Shown: positions 23,273 to 32,246 of the stretch, one piece after another
Layout: each line of letters begins with the position of its first letter
Position numbering within the stretch: the first letter of the stretch is position 1
Source: an uncultured Bacteroidales bacterium
Lineage (GTDB): Bacteria > Bacteroidota > Bacteroidia > Bacteroidales > Paludibacteraceae
DNA: 39,348 nt
Direction of reading: 5' to 3'
NCBI GenBank assembly: GCA_937910305.1
Contig: CALEPS010000098.1
Span: 1 to 39,348 of the forward strand
Notes under the pieces: generated by a model
What the model was told of the DNA's origin: nothing
Databases searched by the model: none
Seen by the model: the letters and a program-made list of their open reading frames with translations, nothing else
Position numbers and translations under genes: made by a program

Positions 23273-24118
23273 ATGAAAGAGAATAATATCCCTATTGTTG
23301 ACTGTCCTTACGGGGACTATATGATCGGAGACGCGAGTGGTAAACTGATGAATGAGTACGGACGGTATCCGTGTAAGATCAAATGCGGTGTGTATGCTCT
23401 TTTGGTACGAGGGACGGCTCATGCTACGATCAATGTGACCGAATATGATTTCAAGGCGAACGATGTGTTATTGCTCGAACCCGGCAGTTTTCTGCTGATA
23501 CGCGAGTTCTCGGATGATGCGCTGGTGTATTGGATTGTATTCGGCAGTTCGTTCCTGGAGAAATATACCGTGAACAATAAGATGTCGCTTTCCGCCTTGC
23601 AGTTGCACTCTCCAAAGCTGAACGTGAGTGAGAACCACGCGAAAGTGTTATGCTCGATGTACGACACTATTATCGCTGCGCTCAATGCGGAGCCGTCCAT
23701 GCTGGACACCGAGAAGATGGTGCACGTCTTCAATCTGCTCCGTACCAGCTATGCCAAATATGCGCATGAGCAGGAGGAGTATCTGGTGAAGCCGATGGAC
23801 CGTAAGACGGAGATCTATCAGGATTACTGCCAGTTGGTGCTGAAGCACTATCAGGAATGGCATCATGTCAGCCAGTATGCCGAGGCTATGCGCATCACCC
23901 TGCCGCACCTCTGCTCCACTATCAAATCGGTAGGTGACAGGACCGCCGGGGATATTATCATCGAGGCTATTATCACGGACGCTAAGTCGCAGCTCAAGAT
24001 CACGAACCTGCAGGTGAAAGAGATCGCCCTCAGTCTCGGCTTTGACAATGTGGCTTTCTTCAACCGCTTCTTCAAATCCCGCGTCGGCGTCACCCCGAAA
24101 GCCTACCGGAATGCGTAA
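23273..24118 (+). CDS. AraC-family transcription regulator, cytosolic
   Basis: 281 residues from ATG 23273. An upstream in-frame ATG (23204) lies before the promoter and is rejected. Residues ~20-110 form a cupin-like sensor domain (YALLVRGTAHATINVTEYDF...VLLLEPGSFLLI). The C-terminal ~90 residues are the AraC helix-turn-helix pair, ending LQVKEIALSLGFDNVAFFNRFFKSRVGVTPKAYRNA. There is no signal peptide or membrane helix. It lies just upstream of the fructan locus in the same direction, with its own promoter and terminator. It may be unrelated to the locus; target genes are unknown. Confidence 0.88.
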   Translation: MKENNIPIVDCPYGDYMIGDASGKLMNEYGRYPCKIKCGVYALLVRGTAHATINVTEYDFKANDVLLLEPGSFLLIREFSDDALVYWIVFGSSFLEKYTVNNKMSLSALQLHSPKLNVSENHAKVLCSMYDTIIAALNAEPSMLDTEKMVHVFNLLRTSYAKYAHEQEEYLVKPMDRKTEIYQDYCQLVLKHYQEWHHVSQYAEAMRITLPHLCSTIKSVGDRTAGDIIIEAIITDAKSQLKITNLQVKEIALSLGFDNVAFFNRFFKSRVGVTPKAYRNA

Positions 24119-24162
24119 GCATTAGTAAAAGAAAAAGAAATAAAAATCCAAAAAATCGTTAA

Positions 24163-24195
24163 AATGGCACTTTTATTTGTAAGTGTCATTTTTTT
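24163..24195 (+). terminator. Terminator overlapping the next promoter
   Basis: AATGGCACTT (24163-24172), 8-base loop, AAGTGTCATT (24181-24190), then a T run. The loop contains TTTG (24176-24179), the -33 box of the next gene's promoter. Confidence 0.82.
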
Positions 24196-24207
24196 GTTGT
24201 ACCTTTG
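24176..24207 (+). promoter_or_regulatory. Promoter of the PBP-AraC sensor-regulator
   Basis: TTTG (24176-24179), 20 bases, TACCTTTG (24200-24207), 21 bases before ATG 24229. It is nested in the preceding terminator. Confidence 0.82.
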
Positions 24208-24228
24208 CACGCAGAAAAATGTTGCATT

Positions 24229-25728
24229 ATGAGAAACATCATTGTTAGTATAGTGGCTTTGTGCCTGCTCGTAGCGGCTTGTACTTCGCATGAACCGCAG
24301 TACCGCATCGGTGTCAGTCAATGCCTCGACGATGCCTGGCGGCAGAAGATGAACTACGAGATGGAGCGCGAGCTTCTGCTCCATCCGGATATGACGCTCA
24401 GCCGCCATATCGCCTATGGCAGCAATGAGTTGCAGTGCGCCCAGATTGACAGTTTCATCCGCGAGCGCGTGGATCTGCTCATTGTCAGTCCTAACGAGGC
24501 GGAGCAGGTCAAGCCTGCCGTAACGAGGGCGTTCCGCGCCGGTATTCCGGTGATCGTAGCGGACCGACGTGTCACTGGTGACGAATGGACCGCCTTCATC
24601 GGAGGCGACAACTACAAGGTAGGCCGACTCATGGCGCAATGGGTGACGGGGAAGGCGACAGCCCAAGGAGTAAAAGGGAAAGGCGAACCGTTCCGAGTGC
24701 TGGAGGTGACCGGTCTGCCGGGATCCACCCCAGCTACGCTGCGCCATAAGGGTATGATGGAAGGTATTGACGAGGCGAAGGGCGAAGGATTAAAGGTCAA
24801 GGTGGAGGTGCATAGCGTGATGGGGCGTTGGTATAAAGAGAACGCTTATGAGGCAGTCTCCGCTTATCTGGACAGTCATCCTATGCCGGATGTTATCGTA
24901 GCGCATAACGACCTTATGGCGATCGGTGCCGCTGAGGCGCTCAGTGCTCATCCTACGAAAGGAAACTTACCGCCTATCATGGGCGTGGACGGTATCCAAC
25001 TCGGCCTGAGGGCCATAGTAGAGGGCAAGATCACCTGTTCGGCTACCTATTCCTCCCGCGGTGACATGGTGATTGCAACGGCAGCGCAGATCCTGCACGG
25101 TGAGCCTTTTGTGCGGGACACGGTGTTGGAGACGACGCTTGTGGATATCACCGCCGCGTACCCTATGCTCAAGCAGGACGAGGCTATCACACGCGATCTG
25201 GAGACCCTGCATATCGTGCAGATGCAGACGGAAAGCAAATGGAGACAGTTACGCTTCGAGCGATTGGTACTGATCCTCTTTGTGCTGTTTTTCTTTATCC
25301 TGTTCGTCATCACCTTAGCCTATGTCTTCATCAAGCAGCGTAAGATCCAGACGGAGATCAAGCATGATATTATCCCCCAACTGGAGGACATGCAGGAGGC
25401 TATCCAGCTCAGTAAAAAGGACGAGGCCTTTGCCGAGCGGCTGCGTCAGATTGTGGACGATTATCTGACGGACCCGAATCTGAATGTGGAGTTCCTCGGC
25501 GGAAAACTGCAACTGAGCCGTACACAGCTCTTCCGACGCGTCAAGACCGTTTACGGCAAAGGACCGCTCGACTATATCCGTGAGCAACGTCTCATCCGCG
25601 CCGACCAACTCCTCCATACAACCGACATGACCATCCAGCAAGTCGCGCTCGAACTATGCTTCTCCTCCGCCGGATATTTCACTAAATGCTATAAGGAATA
25701 TTTCGGACATTTACCTTCTGATCGATAA
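24229..25728 (+). CDS. Periplasmic-sugar-sensor / AraC one-component regulator of the fructan locus
   Basis: 499 residues from ATG 24229; MRNIIVSIVALCLLVAACTS is a signal sequence with a possible lipobox. Residues ~28-320 form a ribose-type periplasmic binding fold (Peripla_BP_4-like: LLIVSPNEAEQVKPAV, FIGGDNYKVGRLMAQW, DVIVAHNDLMAIGAAEAL, IMGVDGI). A membrane helix (LVLILFVLFFFILFVITLAY) lies around 345-368, then a short coiled linker and an AraC helix-turn-helix pair (~430-499). There is no histidine kinase or receiver domain. In B. thetaiotaomicron the fructan locus is run by a hybrid two-component protein whose periplasmic domain binds fructose; here the sensor seems wired directly to the DNA-binding domain. 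Probably activates the SusC promoter at 25843-25850. Confidence 0.85.
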   Translation: MRNIIVSIVALCLLVAACTSHEPQYRIGVSQCLDDAWRQKMNYEMERELLLHPDMTLSRHIAYGSNELQCAQIDSFIRERVDLLIVSPNEAEQVKPAVTRAFRAGIPVIVADRRVTGDEWTAFIGGDNYKVGRLMAQWVTGKATAQGVKGKGEPFRVLEVTGLPGSTPATLRHKGMMEGIDEAKGEGLKVKVEVHSVMGRWYKENAYEAVSAYLDSHPMPDVIVAHNDLMAIGAAEALSAHPTKGNLPPIMGVDGIQLGLRAIVEGKITCSATYSSRGDMVIATAAQILHGEPFVRDTVLETTLVDITAAYPMLKQDEAITRDLETLHIVQMQTESKWRQLRFERLVLILFVLFFFILFVITLAYVFIKQRKIQTEIKHDIIPQLEDMQEAIQLSKKDEAFAERLRQIVDDYLTDPNLNVEFLGGKLQLSRTQLFRRVKTVYGKGPLDYIREQRLIRADQLLHTTDMTIQQVALELCFSSAGYFTKCYKEYFGHLPSDR

Positions 25729-25729
25729 G

Positions 25730-25813
25730 ATGCAACATCCATGTGATAGCACATATGTTGCAAAATGTGTGCTATTTGTTGCAACGAAACATCCGTGTTA
25801 TCTTTTGCAACAT
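25730..25813 (+). promoter_or_regulatory. Candidate operator of the fructan locus
   Basis: Between the regulator stop and the SusC promoter. AACATCCATGTGAT (25734-25747) and AACATCCGTGTTAT (25788-25801) form a direct repeat. ATAGCACA (25746-25753) and TGTGCTAT (25768-25775) form an inverted repeat. GCAACAT occurs at 25732 and 25807 and, inverted, at 25755-25761. Such repeats just above a -33 box fit an AraC-type activator site. Confidence 0.5.
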
Positions 25814-25818
25814 AATTA

Positions 25819-25850
25819 TTTGCGCATGTGCTAAAAAGCGCGTACTTTTG
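25819..25850 (+). promoter_or_regulatory. Promoter of the susC-like operon
   Basis: TTTG (25819-25822), 20 bases, TACTTTTG (25843-25850). It leaves a leader of about 50 bases before the SusC start at 25904. Confidence 0.8.
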
Positions 25851-25903
25851 CAGCGGAATTTGGAAAATCCAAGTTCTGTTGCATTGTTTAATTCATAAAT
25901 CTC

Positions 25904-28900
25904 ATGAAAAACAAAAGACTTCTATTGACATCCTTCTTCGTGGTGTTGCTGTCTATTGCTTTCGCTCACGCGCAGGTTACTGCGACGGGTGTGATTGTGG
26001 ATGAAGCAACGGGTGAACCCGTGATCGGCGCGTCTGTGCTGGAGGAAGGAACGACGAATGGTACCATCACGGATTTCGATGGTAATTTCCAACTGACTGT
26101 GGCTTCGGGAGCGAAACTGGTGATCTCCTATGTCGGCTACAAATCTCAAAACGTGGCTGCTGCCGCCAATCTGCAAATCAAGCTGGCGGAAGACAGCGAG
26201 GTGTTGGACGAAGTGGTAGTAACCGGTTATACGACCCAGCGTAAGGCGGATCTGACCGGTGCGGTAAGTGCTGTGAGCGCCAAGGATCTGGAGAAACAGC
26301 AGGAGAACAACCCGATGAAAGCGCTGCAGGGAAAGATCCCGGGAATGAACATTACCGCGGACGGTAACCCTTCCGGTGCAGCAACGGTTCGTATCCGTGG
26401 TATCGGTACGCTCAATGACAATGACCCGCTGTACATCATCGACGGTGTGCCTACCAAATCCGGCATGCACGAGTTGAACCCCAATGACATCGAGTCGATC
26501 CAAGTCCTCAAGGATGCCGCTTCCGCTTCTATCTATGGTAGCCGTGCTGCCAACGGTGTCATTATTATCACGACCAAGAAAGGTGCAGAGGGTAAGATCC
26601 GCGTCGATCTGGACGCTTCGGTAGCCGTTCAGTCCTATGTGAACCGAATGCACGTGCTCAACTCCGAGCAGTACGGTCGCGCTCTTTGGCAAGCGTACAT
26701 CAACGACGGCGTGGCGGATCCGAACACCAACGTATTGGGTTATCGCTACGACTGGGGCTACAATGCCCAGGGACAGCCCGTCCTCAATAATATCATGCTC
26801 AATAAATACATGGACGACGCGGGTACGGTGCCGGTGAGCAACACCGACTGGTTTAGCGAGACTACGCGTCCGGGCGTGATACAAAATTATAATATATCCG
26901 TCTCCAACGGCAGCCAGAAGGGTAGTTCGTTCTTCTCGCTGGGTTACTACCGGAACGAGGGTGTGATCAAGAACTCGGACTTCGACCGTTTCTCGGCGCG
27001 TATCAACACCGATTACAAGATTCTGAAAGACTACGTGACGATCGGCGAGAACTTCACTTTGAACCGCACCTCCGAGGTGAGTGCCCCGGGCGGATTCATC
27101 AACAGCGTGCTGCAATACAACCCCTTGCTGCCGGTCTATAAGTCCGACGGCGAAACCTTGGCGCAGGCTCCGTCCTCCAGCGGTTTCCCGCAACGCGAGA
27201 ACCCGATGTCGATCCTGGAGCGCAACAAGGACAACCGCTATACGTATTGGCGTGTGTTCGGAAACGTGTTCATCAACATCAACCCCGTCAAGGGACTGAA
27301 TATCCGCACGACCGCCGGTATCGATTATGCCCAGAAGAAACAGCGTTTCTTCACATACCCCATTGCGGAAGGCGTGGTAGCGAACGACAAGAACGCGGTG
27401 GAGTCCAAGCAGGAGCACTGGCTCAAATGGATGTGGAACGCCATCATCACTTATAACCTCGACATCAACAAACACCGCGCAGACTTCATGCTCGGTACCG
27501 AGTTGAACCGCGAGATCAATGACTGGAGTTCTGCTTACAAGGAGGATTTCATCGTCCTCAGCCCGACCTATATGTGGCCGTCTGCCGGAACAGGCAAGGC
27601 GCAGTCTTACGGCGGTGCAGGCAGTTACTCGCTGATTTCGTTCTTCGGAAAAGCGAACTATAGCTACGACAACCGTTACCTCATTTCCTTCACGCTCCGT
27701 CACGACGGATCAAGTCGTTTTGGTAAGCACAATCGTTTTGCTACCTTCCCCTCCGTATCCGCAGGATGGCGTATCAGCGAGGAGAAATTCATGCGCGGCG
27801 CTTACGGTTGGCTCAATGACCTCAAGCTTCGTGCTTCGTGGGGTCAGACCGGTAACCAAGATATCTCTTCCACCGCCCGCTATACGATCTATGAGTCCAA
27901 CTATGGCGTGACCGAGAACGGCGGACAGAGTTATGGTACTTCGTACGACATCGCCGGCACAAACGGCGGACAGATCCTGCCGTCCGGTTTCCGTCGTATC
28001 CAAGTCGGCAACGACGATATCAAATGGGAGACGACCACCCAGACCAACGTCGGTCTCGATTTCTCGTTCTTCCAGCAGACCTTCTACGGTTCGTTCGACT
28101 GGTTCTACAAGCAGACCAAGGACATTCTCGTCGAGATGACCGGAATCGGTGCGATGGGCGAGGGTGGTACCCAATGGGTGAACGCCGGCGCGATGGATAA
28201 CATGGGTGTGGAGCTCGCGCTGGGTTACCGCAACCAGACCAAGTCCGGCTTCAAATACGACATCACGGCGAACCTCTCGCACTACGACAACAAAGTGGTC
28301 AAACTGCCGGAGACGGTAGCTGCCAGCGGTCGGTTCGGCGGTAACGGCGTTCAGTCCGTAGTAGGCCACGCGATGGGATCGCAGGTGGGTTACATCGCCG
28401 ATGGTATCTTCAAGAGCCAGGACGATATAGACAACCACGCTATTCAAGAAGGCGCAGGGCTCGGACGTATCCGTTACCGCGACCTCGACGGAGACGGTGT
28501 GATCACGGAGAAAGACCAGACATGGATCTATTCGCCGGTACCGGCTATCTCCTTCGGCGCGAACTTCTATTTCGAGTACAAAGGTTTCGACCTCACCCTC
28601 TTCTTCCAAGGCGTAGGAGGTGTGCAAGTGATCACCAAGGATTACAAGGAGCAGACCGACCTCTGGGCAGGTATCAATGTGCCTAATTTAAATAAAGGTA
28701 CGCGCGTGTTGGACGCTTGGTCGCTCTCCAACCCCAACAGCGACATACCCGCGCTCTCGACCAATAATAACAACAACGAGACCCGCGTCAGCACCTATTT
28801 CGTAGAGGACGGCTCGTTCCTCAAACTGCGTAATATCCAGCTGGGTTACAACCTGCCTAAGAAAGCGTGCGACAAGATGCTGATGCAAAACTGGCGTTGG

Positions 28901-29026
28901 TTCGTTTCCGCTCAGAATGTATTCACCATCCATTCGGCTAAGTTCACCGGTGTAGATCCCGAGAACCCGACCTTCGGTTATCCTATACCGCTGACCGTAA
29001 CATTAGGAACGAAAGTGACATTCTAA
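25904..29026 (+). CDS. SusC-like TonB-dependent outer-membrane fructan transporter
   Basis: 1040 residues. Signal peptide MKNKRLLLTSFFVVLLSIAFAHAQ. Residues ~24-105 are the carboxypeptidase-D-like domain (TGVIVDEATGEPVIGASVLE). The plug (~110-230) contains EVVVTGYTTQRKADLTGAVS, VRIRGIGTLNDNDPLYIIDG and SIYGSRAANGVIIITTKKG. The rest is a barrel ending in LTVTLGTKVTF. It imports oligosaccharides across the outer membrane with the SusD lid encoded next. It corresponds to BT1763 of the B. thetaiotaomicron fructan locus. Intact, and the first gene of the main transcript. Confidence 0.95.
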   Translation: MKNKRLLLTSFFVVLLSIAFAHAQVTATGVIVDEATGEPVIGASVLEEGTTNGTITDFDGNFQLTVASGAKLVISYVGYKSQNVAAAANLQIKLAEDSEVLDEVVVTGYTTQRKADLTGAVSAVSAKDLEKQQENNPMKALQGKIPGMNITADGNPSGAATVRIRGIGTLNDNDPLYIIDGVPTKSGMHELNPNDIESIQVLKDAASASIYGSRAANGVIIITTKKGAEGKIRVDLDASVAVQSYVNRMHVLNSEQYGRALWQAYINDGVADPNTNVLGYRYDWGYNAQGQPVLNNIMLNKYMDDAGTVPVSNTDWFSETTRPGVIQNYNISVSNGSQKGSSFFSLGYYRNEGVIKNSDFDRFSARINTDYKILKDYVTIGENFTLNRTSEVSAPGGFINSVLQYNPLLPVYKSDGETLAQAPSSSGFPQRENPMSILERNKDNRYTYWRVFGNVFININPVKGLNIRTTAGIDYAQKKQRFFTYPIAEGVVANDKNAVESKQEHWLKWMWNAIITYNLDINKHRADFMLGTELNREINDWSSAYKEDFIVLSPTYMWPSAGTGKAQSYGGAGSYSLISFFGKANYSYDNRYLISFTLRHDGSSRFGKHNRFATFPSVSAGWRISEEKFMRGAYGWLNDLKLRASWGQTGNQDISSTARYTIYESNYGVTENGGQSYGTSYDIAGTNGGQILPSGFRRIQVGNDDIKWETTTQTNVGLDFSFFQQTFYGSFDWFYKQTKDILVEMTGIGAMGEGGTQWVNAGAMDNMGVELALGYRNQTKSGFKYDITANLSHYDNKVVKLPETVAASGRFGGNGVQSVVGHAMGSQVGYIADGIFKSQDDIDNHAIQEGAGLGRIRYRDLDGDGVITEKDQTWIYSPVPAISFGANFYFEYKGFDLTLFFQGVGGVQVITKDYKEQTDLWAGINVPNLNKGTRVLDAWSLSNPNSDIPALSTNNNNNETRVSTYFVEDGSFLKLRNIQLGYNLPKKACDKMLMQNWRWFVSAQNVFTIHSAKFTGVDPENPTFGYPIPLTVTLGTKVTF

Positions 29027-29065
29027 GTTGAAAGGTGAAAAATGAAAGATGAAAGGAAAAATATT

Positions 29066-30778
29066 ATGAAAGCAAATAAGATAATACCCTTTATACTCGG
29101 TGCATTGCTCCTTTGTACTTCCTGCGATAACTTCCTCAATCAAGATGTTCCGCAAGGTATCCTGAGCGAGGAGCAAGTGAACGACCCGCAGTATATCGAT
29201 AATGTGGTGATCTCCGCTTATGCGGTGTTCATCTCCGCCGAGGATGTCAACTCCTCCTTCAGTATGTGGAACTACGATGTCCGTTCGGACGACGCTTACA
29301 AGGGCGGAAGTACCGAGAACGACGGCGATGTCTTCCACCAACTGGAGATCAGCCAAGGAATCATGACCACCAACTGGAATATCAACGATATGTGGGTGCG
29401 TCTGTATAACTGTCTGAGCCGTGTGAACGCAGCAATCGATGCGCTCAACGCCATGCCGGACACGTACGAACTCAAGGCGCAGCGTCTGGGCGAGATGAAA
29501 TTCCTGCGCGCCTACGGCCATTTCCTGCTCAAGCGCCTCTACAAGAACATCCCGTTCGTCGTAGATCCGAATATGAAGCAAGCAGACTATAACGAATTGA
29601 GCAATACCAAGTACACCAACGACGAGGGATGGCAACTCATCGCAGACGATCTGGAGTACGCATATTCGGTGCTGCCTCAGACCCAAGCCGACAAAGGTCG
29701 TCCGACCCAGGCTTCGGCGGCAGGAATGCTGGCTAAAGTATATCTCTATAAGGCTTATCGCCAGGACGATCCAAACACACACGCGGTGACCGAGATCAAC
29801 CAGGCGGATCTGGAGAAAGTGCTCACCTATACCGAGGAGAATATCTATACTTCTGCGGGCTACGGACTGGAGGACGATTTCCATAATAACTTCCGTCCCG
29901 AGCCGCAATACGAGAACGGCAAAGAGAGCCTCTGGGCAATGCAGTATTCGACCAACGACGGTACCAATCTCGGTAACTGCAACTGGTCGTACGGTCTGAT
30001 GGTTCCTTCCCGCATCGAGGGCGGTTGCGATTTCTATAAGCCGAGCCAGAACCTCGTCAATGCCTTCCGTACGGACAACAACGGTCTGCCGTATATCGAG
30101 ACCTTCAACCAGCAGGATTTCGACGCCAAGACCGAGACCGCCGATCCGCGTCTGTGGCTGACGGTTGGTATTCCGGAGTTCCCGTACGAGTTCAATCCGA
30201 ATTATATGATGAAGCGCACCCAGAACTGGAGCCGCTCCAACGGACTATACGGCTATTACGTGACGCTCAAGCATAATGTAGATCCCGATGGCGGCTATCT
30301 GATCCGTTCCGCCCTGTGGTTCGGAAGCCCGATGAACCGCATTGTGGTACGCTATGCCGACGTGCTCCTGATGCGCGCTGAGGCGCTGGCTCAACTGAAC
30401 CGCCCCGATGAAGCGATCGCGCTTATTAACCAACTCCGTAACCGCGCTGCACGCAGCACCGCTATGCTCGCCGGTTATGACACCAACTACGGTGCACGTA
30501 TCTTCGTCAAACCGTACACCGACGCTTCCAATGCACTCGCAAAAGTCAAGATGGAGCGTCGTCTGGAACTCGCTATGGAGTCCGAGCGGTTCTTCGACCT
30601 CGTGCGCTGGGGCGAAGCAGAACAGGTCATCAACCGGTATTACCTCGAGGAGGCAAACGACTGCCGTATCTATACCACGGCTAAGTTCACCGCCAACAAG
30701 AACGAGTATCTGCCGATCCCGCATGAGCAGGTAGCTGCTTCCAACGGACATTATAAACAAAACATAGGAGGATGGTAA
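29066..30778 (+). CDS. SusD-like surface glycan-binding lipoprotein
   Basis: 570 residues from ATG 29066. An in-frame ATG eight codons upstream lies in spacer repeat sequence, and MKANKIIPFILGALLLCTSC gives a proper lipobox (Cys20). The mature protein has the RagB/SusD helical TPR-like fold, with SRVNAAIDALNAMPD..., LRAYGHFLLKRLYKN and a C-terminal LVRWGEAEQVINRY region. It closes over the SusC channel and binds fructan oligosaccharides on the cell surface. It corresponds to BT1762. The gap to susC is made of GTGAAA-type spacer repeat. Confidence 0.95.
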   Translation: MKANKIIPFILGALLLCTSCDNFLNQDVPQGILSEEQVNDPQYIDNVVISAYAVFISAEDVNSSFSMWNYDVRSDDAYKGGSTENDGDVFHQLEISQGIMTTNWNINDMWVRLYNCLSRVNAAIDALNAMPDTYELKAQRLGEMKFLRAYGHFLLKRLYKNIPFVVDPNMKQADYNELSNTKYTNDEGWQLIADDLEYAYSVLPQTQADKGRPTQASAAGMLAKVYLYKAYRQDDPNTHAVTEINQADLEKVLTYTEENIYTSAGYGLEDDFHNNFRPEPQYENGKESLWAMQYSTNDGTNLGNCNWSYGLMVPSRIEGGCDFYKPSQNLVNAFRTDNNGLPYIETFNQQDFDAKTETADPRLWLTVGIPEFPYEFNPNYMMKRTQNWSRSNGLYGYYVTLKHNVDPDGGYLIRSALWFGSPMNRIVVRYADVLLMRAEALAQLNRPDEAIALINQLRNRAARSTAMLAGYDTNYGARIFVKPYTDASNALAKVKMERRLELAMESERFFDLVRWGEAEQVINRYYLEEANDCRIYTTAKFTANKNEYLPIPHEQVAASNGHYKQNIGGW

Positions 30779-30830
30779 AAACATTTACAATTTGTTCATT
30801 TACCATTTAATCATTTAGATTGGAATTATT

Positions 30831-32240
30831 ATGAAAAACGAAGTTAATCGTGCCCTTGTGGCTAAGAAGACAATATATAAAATAGAAACCCTTTGTCTCA
30901 TGCTGCTGGCTATGGTCGGTTGTAACAAATGGGATAACTCGTTTGCAGTCAACGGCGATTGCAAGATAGAGAGCCTGATGTTGGATACCTACACGGGTGT
31001 AGTGGATCATGCTGCACGCACCGTGGTGGTAGGAGTGCCCGAGAACCACGATGACCAGCTGATGACTATCACGCAGCTGGAGCTCTCCGCCGGAGCTACG
31101 GCGAACCACAAAGTGGGCGATCAGGTCAATATGACCACCCCGATTGCAGTCCGTGTGGAGAACGGCAATGTGTTCCAGGACTACAAAGTGTCGGTCAAGC
31201 ATGATGAGGCGCGCATCCTCTCTTTCGCGCTGAATGATATCTACGTCGGCATCATTGACCAAGTGGCGAAGACCATCAGTGTCTCCGTTCCGATCGGTAC
31301 GGACATCAAGAACCTCGTTCCGACGGTTAAGACCACCGAGGGAGCGACCCTCACTCCGCGGAGCGGCGTACCATGCGACTTTACCAACCCCGTTGAGTTC
31401 ACCGTTACCTATAACACCGCTTCAACGACCTATACCGTTACGGTGAAAGAGAAAGGTAACCCGGTTGTTCTCTATCTCGGACTGGCAGAGACGGTAGCGC
31501 AACTCAATCCCGAGGAGCAGGAGGCAGTCAACTGGATGCTGGCTAATGTGGAGAACTCCGACTATGCTTCGTTCACCGATCTGGCAGCCAATAGAGTCGT
31601 ACTGACCGACTGCAAAGTCATCTGGTGGCATTTCCATGTGGACGGTGGTCTGGAGGGCAAAGAGCGTTTCGTTCAGGCTACTCCCGAAGTGATGGATCCG
31701 CTGGCGCTGGATAAGCTGAAATCGTACTACCAAGCAGGCGGTTCGTTCCTTCTCACCCGCTATGCCGTTAACCTGCCGTTCTTCTTAGGCGAAGCAGAGT
31801 GTTTCCCGAATAACGCTTGGGGCGGCAAAGAGGCAGAGGCAGAGCGCGTAGGCAGTCCGTGGGAGTTCGCTATCACCGGACATACCGACCATGCCCTCTG
31901 GCAGAATCTGACGATGAACCCATCGGCTCTCGACCACGTCTATACCTGCGACGAGGGATACAAGATCACCAACTCCACCGCACAGTACCATATCGGTACC
32001 GATTGGGGTGGCTACGACGACCGCGAGGTATTCCACCAGAAGACCGGTGCGTACGACATCGCCGGAGGTAACGACGCCGTAGTGGCTTGGGAGTTCAAGC
32101 GCACGGCTGACCACGGTGCAATCGTCTGCATCGGCTCCGGATGCTACGACTGGTACACCACCTCGGACGAAGGTAAAGACTACTACCACCACAATGTGGC
32201 GAAGATAACCGAAAATGCGTTCAATTATCTGAAACAATAA
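30831..32240 (+). CDS. Surface fructan-binding lipoprotein (BT1761-like)
   Basis: 469 residues. An N-terminal basic segment is followed by a hydrophobic stretch and a cysteine (LMLLAMVGCNK). Two beta-sandwich repeats of ~80 residues follow, each with a phrase like TYTGVVDHAARTVVVGVPEN and DIYVGIIDQVAKTISVSVPI. The C-terminal ~260 residues (VLYLGLAETVAQLNPEEQEA...) look like a DUF4960-type domain. It sits where BT1761 (a surface levan-binding protein) sits in the B. thetaiotaomicron locus, directly after SusD. Glycan binding is therefore inferred from position and overall architecture; no catalytic motif is visible. Confidence 0.72.
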   Translation: MKNEVNRALVAKKTIYKIETLCLMLLAMVGCNKWDNSFAVNGDCKIESLMLDTYTGVVDHAARTVVVGVPENHDDQLMTITQLELSAGATANHKVGDQVNMTTPIAVRVENGNVFQDYKVSVKHDEARILSFALNDIYVGIIDQVAKTISVSVPIGTDIKNLVPTVKTTEGATLTPRSGVPCDFTNPVEFTVTYNTASTTYTVTVKEKGNPVVLYLGLAETVAQLNPEEQEAVNWMLANVENSDYASFTDLAANRVVLTDCKVIWWHFHVDGGLEGKERFVQATPEVMDPLALDKLKSYYQAGGSFLLTRYAVNLPFFLGEAECFPNNAWGGKEAEAERVGSPWEFAITGHTDHALWQNLTMNPSALDHVYTCDEGYKITNSTAQYHIGTDWGGYDDREVFHQKTGAYDIAGGNDAVVAWEFKRTADHGAIVCIGSGCYDWYTTSDEGKDYYHHNVAKITENAFNYLKQ

Positions 32241-32246
32241 CGCCTT

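Noticed and set aside
25922..27703. 593-codon minus-strand frame inside the susC gene
   Set aside because: Antisense shadow of a conserved SusC gene; no recognisable protein features.
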